A program made the translations under genes and the position numbers. A stretch of DNA of 64,000 nucleotides from Phaseolus vulgaris (Eukaryota; Streptophyta; Magnoliopsida; Fabales; Fabaceae): the NCBI RefSeq assembly GCF_000499845.2, contig NC_023758.2:18269984-18333983 (forward strand). The letters are read 5' to 3'. Numbering within the stretch: the stretch's first letter is position 1; the number at the start of each line of letters is the position of its first letter. This document shows, piece by piece, positions 11,833-21,291 of the stretch. Under the pieces are notes generated by a model. That model was not told where the DNA came from and searched no databases. It saw nothing but the letters and a program-made list of their open reading frames with translations.

Positions 11833-13056
11833 TGTACCGTCCCGTATCCGGGCGTTGCCTAAGTCAAGGTCAAAGTCAACGACTGGAGAGTCAAAGTCAA
11901 CGTAAGGCGTCGCCTAGGTGGTGAGACGCCAAGTGCCAGCATCGCCGAGAGGAAGCGTCGCCAAGGCAAGGCGTCGCCTAGTTGAAGACGTCGCCCAACC
12001 AGGGCGTCGCCAGATCAAGCAGTGCTAAAGTAAGGCAATCACGGTGTGGTTCCCCGATACCCATGGGTAGGAAAGACCATGGAGGGAGCGACGCCGTGGG
12101 AAGGCCTCAGGTCCCAATAGCACGGGGCAGCGATAAAGAGAAGGAAAAGGTGGCTTCAAGGCCATAGTAATAGTACCAGTGAAGGGCAGCCTGACTCGTG
12201 AAGTGCTCCTGCCGCCCCAGAGACGCCCGTGGGGCAGATACGACTCAAGAGGAAAGTCACGCCCAGGGCAACCGGGTGCAGAGTACAAAAGGAAGGCAGA
12301 TACGCTCTCAAAGTAAGTGATTAGATACTTGGGGGCATGAGTTGGCACCCAAAAAGTCACCCCTAGCGCAGTAGCACTCTCAGCAGGAGGACTCACACGT
12401 AGAAACGTCCCCAGATGGGCAGAAACGCCCCTAGATGGGGTCACGGCGTCGTGAGGCCCTCCACGTGTACAACAGCCATGTCAGAATGGAAACACCCTTT
12501 AGTCAGGTGCCAGGTAACTAAGAGTCATTTCTCAATACAGTTTCCCTTTCGAGCATTCAGGTACTATAATGGCTCCCGAGCGTTTCAACGTCTTAAATAC
12601 GCTACGTTTTCTAATTAAACGCTTTAATGAGTGCGTTACGTTTGTGATTAAAAGCGCTTTAAGGCGCTTTAAATGCTTGGGTAGTTTAAATAGCGCGGAG
12701 AATGTTGGAAAAAGGGTTGGAACTTTCGGCAAATTTACCAGAGAACTCTCTAGTTGCTTGCTCGTGCTTCAAGGTTACGTACAAGTGACTGGGGAATATT
12801 TTTGCCTGAAAGAGATAACACACACATATACACAGTTCTTTTACCACCTTCAGAGTGCCATACGTGGTGCTCAGACACGTAGGTGGACAGTTTTTGGTGT
12901 TTCTTGCTGGCTGACTTGAGCGTCGGAGTGCACACGGCCGCTAGGGCGCCCCTTTGTCCTCTTTTTTGCAGGAATCCACAGATAACCAGTGGGAAGGAGT
13001 CCCTAGCTGACGGTTGAGGTCGCGCACGAAGACGTCCCGGTCAACCGGACGAAACA
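11833..13056 (+). repeat. 5' LTR of E2 (1224 bp)
   Basis: Starts TGTACCGTCCCG and ends GACGAAACA, followed by the PBS. The left third is rich in GGCGTCGCC motifs. A hairpin CCATGG, 10-nt spacer, CCATGG lies at 12061-12082. A TATA-like TTTAAATAG lies near 12690, and the conserved block GCGTCGGAGTGC...CGGCCGC...GGCGCC...TTTTGCAGG at about 12913-12972. Almost identical to 24308-25531. Confidence 0.93.
12061..12082 (+). other. Hairpin CCATGG-N10-CCATGG in E2 5' LTR
   Basis: Arms at 12061-12066 and 12077-12082 with spacer GTAGGAAAGA. The same structure is at 24536-24557 in the 3' LTR and, with different arm sequences that still pair, at 20637-20658, 20715-20736, 20792-20813 and 47459-47480. Confidence 0.65.
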
Positions 13057-13077
13057 TTTGGCGCCCACCGTGGGGCC
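13057..13077 (+). other. Primer binding site of E2
   Basis: TTTGGCGCCCACCGTGGGG directly follows the 5' LTR. The identical sequence follows the E4 5' LTR at 33723. It has the TGGCGCC start expected for pairing with a tRNA 3' CCA end; I do not assign the tRNA. Confidence 0.8.
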
Positions 13078-13155
13078 GATATTAAACATCAGTCCCATCA
13101 CAAGTTCGAGAAAATCCACCAGGTTACAGTAGCGCTGAAGGAGGTTGGAGTGACA

Positions 13156-16100
13156 ATGGCCCCCACCAGACGAAGATCAGCACGCGCAGCCCCAGCAGAC
13201 CTATCCATGCAGCAGGTCCTGGAAATAATGAGGGGGCTGCAGCAGGACATGGCGGATTCGAAAATGGAGCAGGAACGCATGCAAGCAGACCTTGACGCCT
13301 CGCATGAGCGCAACGAAGAGCTCCACCGTGTGAATGAGGAGTTGCGCCAGGGCCTGAGAAACGATAGGAGGCGGCCTGGGCATGACGAGATGGAGAACCA
13401 TTCCCCACCAAGGGAGTTTTCCACTCCTTTCTCACAGGAGATCCTAGACGCAGCGATCCCGAACACGTTCGCGGGACCCAAGGTGATCTTCACCGGGATG
13501 GAGGACCCAGAGACGCACCTGGCTGCATTTCACACGCAGATGGTCCTGATAGGCGGTTCTGATGCTGCCAAGTGCAAGCTCTTCATGAGCACCCTGACCG
13601 GGATGGCTATGGACTGATTCATTAGCCTCCCAGAGGGCCATATCACATCTTTCCGCCAATTGTCGCGGTTATTCAGAGAACAGTACTTAGCCAACAAGGC
13701 CCCGCCGCCGGTCTCCTATGATCTGTTTGACCTGAAGCAGTATCAGGGGGAGACCCTGAAGGAGTATATCAATCGCTTCGGGGCCCAGGTCGTAAAGGTT
13801 GGTACAACAGAGGAGCCTATGATCGTGTACGCATTTGTGAAAGGCGTATGCCCCGGCCCCTTCGGAGAATCCATTATCCGCAATCGCCCTAGGACTTTCG
13901 CTGAATTACGGCGCAGGGCGGTAGAGCATATTGCTTCGGAAGGGGAGGTATGTGTGAAGCGCACCAGCGCCGTGCCCTCACGCCCGAGGGGACCGGCGCG
14001 AGTTCAACCCGTCAGAGTCAATGAGACCACGACGGGGAGAAAGAAACCAGAGGCGAGACGCCCCTACGAGGCCAGAAAGCCCCAGCCCCGGGGCCCAGCA
14101 GGAGGCGAATGCCCCGCCATAGAAAGAGCAAGACCGGCGAGGTACAACTTCGTGGTTGAGTGGAAGGATTTGATCGCCGTGCCCAACATAGCTGAGAGGC
14201 TGAGGCGACCGGCGAAGACCGACAAGGTGTTGGGGCCCCGTAAAGACTCTTGGTGCGAATTCCACGAGGCTTTCGGGCACCAAATTGATAATTGCTTGTC
14301 ACTGGGCTACCAGCTGGATGAGCTGGTGAGGACTGGGTTTTTGAAAGATTATGTCGCAGATTCCACAACGACCGCCACCTTGCCGCCGCCGGCAGATGAG
14401 CCAGCACACGAGATGCCTGTGCTTGGCGAGGTCCACACCATTGCTGGAGGTTTTTCCGGCGGAGGACCCACCGCCTCCCAGCGGAAGAAATACGCGAGGG
14501 GGGTGAATTCAATCGAAGAGAGGCTCTCGGGGGAGCCTTGGGAGTCAGATATTGTGTTCACAAGAAGAGACCTCCGAGATGTGGTACCCCACGACAACGA
14601 CCCCGTTGTCATCTCAGTCGTCACAGCTGGAAGGAAGGTCCACAGAGTGCTTGTTGATCAAGGAAGTTCGGCAGACGTCATGTTTCTGTCGACCTTTAAT
14701 AAGTTACGGTTGTCCCCCGATCTGCTGAGCCCCTATACGGGATGTTTGTATGGGTTCGGGGATAACCAGGTAGAAGTCCGGGGGTACCTGGAGTTGAGGA
14801 CTACGTTCACAGACGGAGAGGCCTCCCGTACCGAGAGCATCCGGTACCTCGTCGTGAACGCTAATTCTGCCTACAATATTTTGCTGGGCAGACCGGCGTT
14901 AAACCGTCTGAGCGCGGTGTCCTCCACCTGTCACATGAAGATGAAGCTGCCGGACCTCAGTGGCCGGGTGATAGTCATCAGGTCAGACCAGGAGGAGGCG
15001 AGGAAATGCTATGAAAATAGCCTGAAAACGAAGAGAGGCGTATTCATGGTGTATGAACGTCCGCCGAGCGCGGACGCGACGATGATTGAGGCGACGCCCG
15101 CTGGGCTGACGCCTGAAGAGGCCATAGCGGAGAGGGCGATGCCCGAAGCAGATGTGCCAATGGAGGAAGGCCCTGACGACGCGGCGCCCGTAGAAGAGGC
15201 GGCGCCCGTCGAAGAGGCGGCGCCCGTCGAAGATGATAGCAGGGAGCAGCCTGCAGCTAACGCCATAGAAAGGGAGATTGGCGGCAAAACTTTCAAGTTA
15301 GGAAGTTCGCTAAGCCCAGAAGAACAGGAAGAGGTGGCAGAAGTGATTTCACGCCACCTGGATGCCTTCGCATGGTTCGCCTCGGATATGCCAGGCATTG
15401 ACCCCGATTTCCTGTGTCACCACCTCAGCATGGACGCCACGGTCCGCCCCGTGCGTCAGAGAAGGAGGAAGTTCAATGAGGAACGACAACAGGTGGTGAA
15501 AGACGAAACGCAGAAGCTGCTGAGTGCTGGCCACATTAGGGAGATTCAGTACCCTGAGTGGCTCGCCAACGTCGTCTTGGTGAAAAAGGCGAACGGAAAG
15601 TGGAGAATGTGCGTTGACTTCACGAACCTGAACAAGGCGTGCCCAAAGGATTCGTATCCGTTGCCCAGCATCGACGCCTTGGTAGACAGCGCGTCCGGCA
15701 GCAAGGTGTTAAGTTTCCTGGACGCCTTCTCAGGGTACAACCAAATCAAGATGCACCCAAGAGACGAGAGCAAGACTGCATTCATGACGGAGACGTGCAG
15801 TTACTGCTATAAGGTGATGCCCTTCGGTCTGAAAAATGCGGGCGCCACGTACCAGAGGCTAATGGACAAGGTCCTGGCGCCAATGCTTGGGAGGAATGTG
15901 TACGCTTATGTAGACGACATGGTGGTGGCGTCGCAGAATAGGGTGCAGCACATGGCAGACCTGGAGGAGTTGTTCAACACAATATCCAAATACCGCCTCA
16001 AGTTGAACCCCGAGAAGTGTGTTTTCGGGGTAGAGGCCGGTAAGTTCTTGGGTTTTTTGCTCACCGAGAGGGGGATAGAGGCGAACCCCGACAAATGTGC

Positions 16101-18570
16101 GGCTATCATCGCCATGCGGAGCCCGACATCAGTAAAGGAGGTGCAACAGTTGACAGGGCGGATGGCGGCGCTCTCGAGGTTTGTTTCCGCCGGAGGAGAA
16201 AAGGGGCACCCGTACTTCCAGTGCCTCAAGAGAAATAGTCGCTTTGCATGGACTGATGAATGCGAAGCGGCTTTCATTAAGTTGAAGGAGTACCTGGCGA
16301 CGCCACCGGTTCTCTGCAAGCCGGTAACGGGCGTGCCCCTCCGTTTGTATTTTACTGTAACGGAGCGGGCCATCAGTTCAGTGTTGGTCCAAGAGCAGGA
16401 CCAGAGTCAGAAGCCCATCTACTTCGTAAGCAAGGCCTTACAGGGGGCTGAGACGAGGTACCAAGCACTAGAGAAGGCGGCGCTGGCGGTAGTGTTCTCT
16501 GCTAGGAGGCTCCGTCATTACTTCCACAGCTTTACGGTGGTGGTGATGACCAACCTCCCTATACAGAAAGTGCTGCAGAAACCTGATGTGGCAGGAAGAA
16601 TGGTACGCTGGGCAGTGGAACTGTCAGAATTCGACATCCAGTACGAGCCTAGAGGATCCATCAAAGGGCAGGTGTACGCGGATTTTGTAGCAGAACTTTC
16701 GCCCGGAGGTGAGCAAGAGGTGGAAGCGAGTTCGCAGTGGCTGCTCTCGGTTGATGGCTCTTCAAACCAACAAGGGAGCGGAGCGGGAATAGTGTTGGAA
16801 GGACCCGACGGCATACTGATCGAGCAGGCCTTGCGTTTTGCCTTCAAGGCAAGTAACAATCTGGCAGAATATGAAGCCCTGATAGCAGGAATGCTCTTGG
16901 CCAAGGAGATGGGCGCACAGAACCTCCTGGTGAAGAGCGACTCTCAGTTGATTACGGGGCAGGTGTCGGGTGAATTCCAGGCGAAGGACCCACAGATGGC
17001 GGCGTATCTGAGATACGTCCAGTTATTGAAGGGGGCGTTCAACGCTCTTGAGCTGATACATGTCCCGAGGGAGCAGAATGCCAGAGCTGACCTACTCGCA
17101 AAGTTGGCCAGCTCAGGCAAGGGGGGTAGACAGAGGACAGTGATCCAGGAGACTCTCAAAGCTCCGCGTCGATTCGTGGAAGACAACAGGGTGGATGTCC
17201 TCCAGGTTTATACATCAAAGGGAAGGCCGAGGAGTCATTCCTCTTTGACCCAAGATACGCAGAGGGCACCCCGCATCAGCATATACGCGGGTGTTCCTGA
17301 GGAAGAGCAGATGCAGGTCTGTGTTTTGACCAAGGGAGACACCTGGATGACGCCCTATAAACGATACCTGGCGGATGGGGCTCTTCCAGTGGACCCTGAA
17401 GAGGGTAAAAAAGTCAAAAGAAATGCCGCAAGATATACTTTGGTGGATGGGGTGCTGTTCAGGCACGGCTTCACTCACCCTATCCTAACATGCGTCAGTG
17501 GCGATGAGTGCACCAGGATAATGGCGGAGCTACACGAAGGCATCTGCGGAAGCCATGTAGGAGGAAGATCCTTAGCCTCCAAGGTAATACGCGCAGGTTT
17601 CTTCTGGCCAATAGTGAAAGAGGATTGCGCTCGGCACGCCCAGCGGTGTAGGCAATGCCAAAAGCACGCCGACTGGCACAAGGCGCCGCCAGAAGAGTTG
17701 CGGTCCATATACAGCCCGTGGCCTTTCCATACATGGGGAATTGACATCCTGGGCCCTTTCCCACTGGCAATCAGGCAGATGAAGTATCTGATCGTCGCCA
17801 TCGAATACTTCACTAAGTGGATAGAGGCAGAGCCCGTGGCACAGATCACTGCGCATAAGGTACAGCATTTCGTGTGGAGAAACATTGTGTGTCGCTTTGG
17901 CGCACCTAGGCGCCTGATATCTGACAATGGAACCCAGTTTGCCAGTCAGCAGTTGAGAAATCTGTGTGCTGAAGTAGGAATCAAACAAGTGTTCGCGTCG
18001 GTTGAACACCCCCAGACCAATGGACAAGTAGAGTCGGCAAACAGAGTTCTGCTGAGGGGGTTAAAAAGGAGGTTAGAGAAAGCCAAAGGGGCGTGGGCGG
18101 AAGAGGTGCCAAGGATTGTATGGGCATATCACACCACGCCCCAATCCTCTACTATGGAGACGCCCTTCAGTTTGGTGTACGGGTCGGACGCGATGATTCC
18201 AGTAGAAATACACGAAAGCTCACCGCGCTTTCAAAACTTTGTGGTGGAGGAATCCAATGAAGAGAGGCGGGTAAACCTGGATCTGCTAGAAGAAGCCAGG
18301 GAAGAGGCCAGAATAAAAGCTGAAGCGACGAAGAGAAGAGTAGAGCGGCAATATAGCTCTAAGGTAAAGCCGCGACAGTTTCAGGTTGGCGACCTAGTGA
18401 TGAGGAAAGCTCACCCATACGAGTTGGAGAATAAGCTGTCTCCCAAGTGGACCGGGCCCTTCAGAGTTACTGAGGCTAAGGGCAACGGTTCGTACAACCT
18501 GGAGACTTTAGATGGAGGGCCCATCCCACGCAGTTGGAATGCAGCCAACTTAAAATTTTATTTCAGTTGA
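13156..18570 (+). pseudogene. gag-pol polyprotein of E2, one in-frame stop
   Basis: A single frame of about 1,800 codons from ATG 13156 to TGA 18570. Order: N-terminal coiled-coil region (about residues 20-80), retrotransposon gag domain, zinc-knuckle-like segment (CEFHEAFGHQIDNC near 14255), aspartic protease (LVDQGSSADVMF near residue 500), an acidic linker with PVEEA repeats, RT (YVDD at 15907, residue 918), RNase H, a second RNase H-like domain (SVDGSSNQQGSGAG near residue 1200) typical of the Tat lineage, and integrase with HHCC zinc finger and D,D,E core (GIDILG, SDNGTQF, GQVESAN). A TGA at 13615-13617 replaces the Trp codon present in the E4 copy (MEWFVSLPEGH). No other break was seen. 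The product would copy and integrate the element; the stop should abolish this unless read through. Confidence 0.9.
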
Positions 18571-19041
18571 CTTATGTAAGCAGTATGTAACGATTTAGTT
18601 GAAGGGGACGCTCTTTTTCCCTCTCGGGGGTTTTTTAATGAGGTCACCCTAATAAAAGGAAAAACCAGTTTGAGAAAAAGAAGTGCCTTGGTTTTCAGCC
18701 TTTATCTTTCCTTGTTTGAAGATTACGTGATGCGCCGCCTAGGCCATGGCGTCGCCCAGAAAGAAGGCGTCGCCTAGGCCATGGCGTCGCCCAGAAAGAA
18801 GGCGCCACCTAGATAAGGGCGTTGCCCTGAGCAGGCGTCGCCCAAGTGAAGACATGCATCGTTGGAAGAACGAGACGAAAGGAAAGCGCGCAGTACATGA
18901 AGCATATGCGAAGTGAAGTAGCGTTACAAAAATCAAGTGTGACATTGAAAAGCTGTTGTTACAAGCAATATTCAATACAATAGGAGCAGTACAAACGGAG
19001 CAAACGCTACAAATCACGCAAAAACACGAACAAGCCACTTC
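18571..19041. repeat. Convergent spacer of E2 with 35-bp tandem repeats
   Basis: Spacer between the end of gag-pol and the end of antisense gene A. From 18732 a 35-bp unit starting GCGYCGCCTAGG repeats at 18767 and, more diverged, at 18802. Units contain the palindromes GCCTAGGC and GCCATGGC and the motif GGCGTCGCC, which also recurs in the E2 LTRs. No ORF of note. Both genes end on this spacer. Confidence 0.7.
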
Positions 19042-20006
19042 TCAGCGCTCATCAGAGTCATCACTGGAGGAAGGCGAAGCCCCTTTTCCAGCCCGCAGCG
19101 CTCGAGTAAGTCGTGCCCTCTTTTCTTGGCTTATTTTCGAACCTGCACCAGGGGAAAAGATGTGTTAGAGACACCATGAAGAAAGACAGGCACAGTTAGA
19201 AAATAACGAAGGCCAAGTTTCCTAAGGCAGTGGTCCTTACATATGTACTTCTCAAGAGTCCTAGCGTTGAACTCCAGGCTGATCACCGTAGCAGAGTCAA
19301 AACCTCCCGCCTCAGCAAGAATCCGGCAAGCTATTTGATCACTTGGAGCCAGATTCTTGAGGGGTTTGGCTTTGAGGACCTTTTCCTCTCTCACCCAGTA
19401 CAGCGGAAACCCATCCAGAGCGTCGGGAACAAGATCAGTACGGCAGATCTTGAAGAACCGGCCTTTCCACCCCGTGAACGAGCTTTGAAAGGGTGTGAAG
19501 AGAACTCTTCCGGGTACATTGCTGAGAGTTACCCAGAGGTTGTGTCTCTGCCTCTTCACCTCAAAGAAGTGAAGAAAGAGGTCAACCGAGGGTGCACAAC
19601 CCAAAAACCCGAAGAGAACGTCGAAGGCTTTGACAAAGGCCCAGCTGTTGGGGTATAACTGGGCCGGAGCAACGTTGATCTCCGTCAGCAGTTCCTTCTC
19701 GAACCAGGAGAAGGGTAAGCGCACCCCGATGGTCTTGAACACCACCTGGTAAAAGTAAAAGAAAGGGACCCCGTTGTTGGCCCGCTCATCTCCACATACT
19801 GGCTCCCCTAGAGTACAAGGGAGCACAGCGATGTCGTCGTCATGCCTCCTCGCGAAGGCCCGATGGTCATAGGAACACGAATCCCCTTTGTGCTCCCTTA
19901 TGGCCCTGGTAGAAAGCAAGCATGAACACTCATCAAGAAGTTCACTCGAGGCCCAAGGGTACAAATCTTTGGGACGAACCCTGGAGGAAGCAGCGTGAGA
20001 AGACAT
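19042..20006 (-). CDS. Antisense accessory gene A of E2 (PF04195-like, short second exon)
   Basis: Minus-strand gene with ATG at 20006. Coding exon 1 (20006-19241, 766 nt) encodes the PF04195-like domain: LYPWASSELLDEC, then PFFYFYQVVFK, RLPFSWFEKELLTEI, PNSWAFVKAF and PSVDLFLHFFEVK. The inferred donor is T|GTAAGG (19240) and the acceptor CTGGTGCAG|G (19143/19142). Exon 2 (19142-19042, 101 nt) encodes SKISQEKRARLTRALRAGK and a short Ser/Asp-rich tail. The two exons total 867 nt, exactly 289 codons. The splice point is at the same place in the protein as in gene B and in E4 and E5. It lacks the long coiled coil of those copies, so it is a truncated paralogue. Its role is unknown; the splice sites are inferred. 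Confidence 0.7.
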
Positions 20007-20636
20007 TCTGTAACAATATCGGGACTGTCAGAAACGCAAGAGTTGAATGAGGGAAACGAAGGCTGGAACGACACTTCGTCAGAAACGAAAGGGTGCAAGA
20101 AGAAAGGATGCAAGTAGGTTATGAAGAGTGAGAAATGATGAGGATAGTCCCAGGGTTTGAAGAGTTAAATAAAGCGGTTAGAGCGCCAAACGACGCGAAT
20201 GGACGCACCGCACGATTGATACACGTGGCAGAAGATGAAAGGATGACGCTGGCACCACTGGTTTGAATCAGAAAACGTCGCATCAACAGAATATCCAGTG
20301 GTACGATCCGCCGTCGAAAGTGAGTCAGGGGCACAGCAGGAGTCAGAACTTAATGGAATGACTGAATGTCCCATAAACCATACAAGCAGCGCCACGTGGA
20401 TCAAGTCGAAGGAAAGAACGTCCCATCAGCCATACAGGAGGTGCCACGCGGATGGCACAGACAAAACCTTGAGCTCTTCGCTGTTATCAGGCGTTGACCA
20501 GGGCAAGAATTAAAGTCAATGTCGAAGTAAAGGTAACGCCCGAGGCGTCACCCGGAAGGACGTAAAGGGCGACGACAGCGCGAGACGTCGCGGGCGTCGC
20601 CAACCCAAATACCGACTGGCGTTGCCTCCCCGATAC

Positions 20637-20658
20637 CCACAGGTAGGAAAGACTGTGG
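20637..20658 (+). other. Hairpin CCACAG-N10-CTGTGG
   Basis: Arms 20637-20642 and 20653-20658, perfect complements, spacer GTAGGAAAGA identical to the LTR copy. Confidence 0.6.
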
Positions 20659-20714
20659 AGGGAGACGAAATCAAAGAAAGGAAAAGTTAGTCACAGGCAT
20701 CACCTCCCCGATAC

Positions 20715-20736
20715 CCACAGGAAGGAAAGACTGTGG
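20715..20736 (+). other. Hairpin CCACAG-N10-CTGTGG
   Basis: Arms 20715-20720 and 20731-20736, spacer GAAGGAAAGA. Confidence 0.6.
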
Positions 20737-20791
20737 AGGGAGACGAGACCGCCAAACGCCGGCGAATCGCTGGCAGGGCGTTCCCCGATAC

Positions 20792-20813
20792 CTATGGGAA
20801 GGAAAGACCATGG
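20792..20813 (+). other. Hairpin CTATGG-N10-CCATGG
   Basis: Arms 20792-20797 and 20808-20813, with one position that would be a G-U pair in plus-strand RNA; spacer GAAGGAAAGA. Confidence 0.55.
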
Positions 20814-21291
20814 AGGGAACAGGCCCCCCCCATAGCACTCAGCGTTTTAGACACCCGGGGACGATACGGTGCTGCTGTAGCAGGCCTCTCCTTAGGCGTG
20901 GGCGCCGAGTGTTAAGGATCAAAGAAAGGACCTTTCGGTATCAGAGACGTCCCGTGGACGATACGGCGTCACTAAGTGAGCCTCTCCATGGGCGTGAGGG
21001 TTGACGTGCAACCTTTCCCGATCATACAAAACCGCCCAACGAAGTGAAAGAAATGGGCAGAACACAGATAAAATAATTGAAGTGCGTGAAGGGAAAAGAT
21101 GAGAATGAGATCGCATAAGCAGAATCGTATGTGGCAAGAACATAAAGGCAATCATACGAACATCCCAAATCAGTAACAAGAGTACGGATAGTTCAAAGAA
21201 TTACAAGTTTAAACAGTTATAATCAAAAAACGAAGGTAAAGAATAAAGGAGTTAAGCTTGAAGGGGAAGGTGGCGGGTGAGAGGCAGCGGT

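Larger units (their letters stand above)
20007..21291. other. Internal spacer of E2 with LTR-like remnant and three hairpins
   Basis: Sequence between the two accessory modules. From about 20487 it has LTR-like features: GCGTTGACC, repeated AAAGTCAA, GGCGTCGCC-type motifs, and three copies of the block CCCCGATACC...GGAAAGAC...GGAGGGA that occurs once in each E2 LTR. The hairpins are at 20637-20658 (CCACAG/CTGTGG), 20715-20736 (CCACAG/CTGTGG) and 20792-20813 (CTATGG/CCATGG). From 21000 to 21291 I see nothing recognisable. The short ORFs here look spurious. Confidence 0.55.

Noticed and set aside
11833..12020. GC-rich GGCGTCGCC clusters as a possible CpG island promoter of a host gene
   Set aside because: They are LTR sequence of E2, repeated at 24308 and in the spacer at 18732.
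11982..12919. Several ORFs of 60-139 codons in the E2 LTRs, repeated at 24457-25394
   Set aside because: They lie within LTRs, duplicate because the LTRs do, and show no domain.
20298..21179. Short ORFs between antisense genes A and B
   Set aside because: No domain or conserved start; region looks like LTR remnant.
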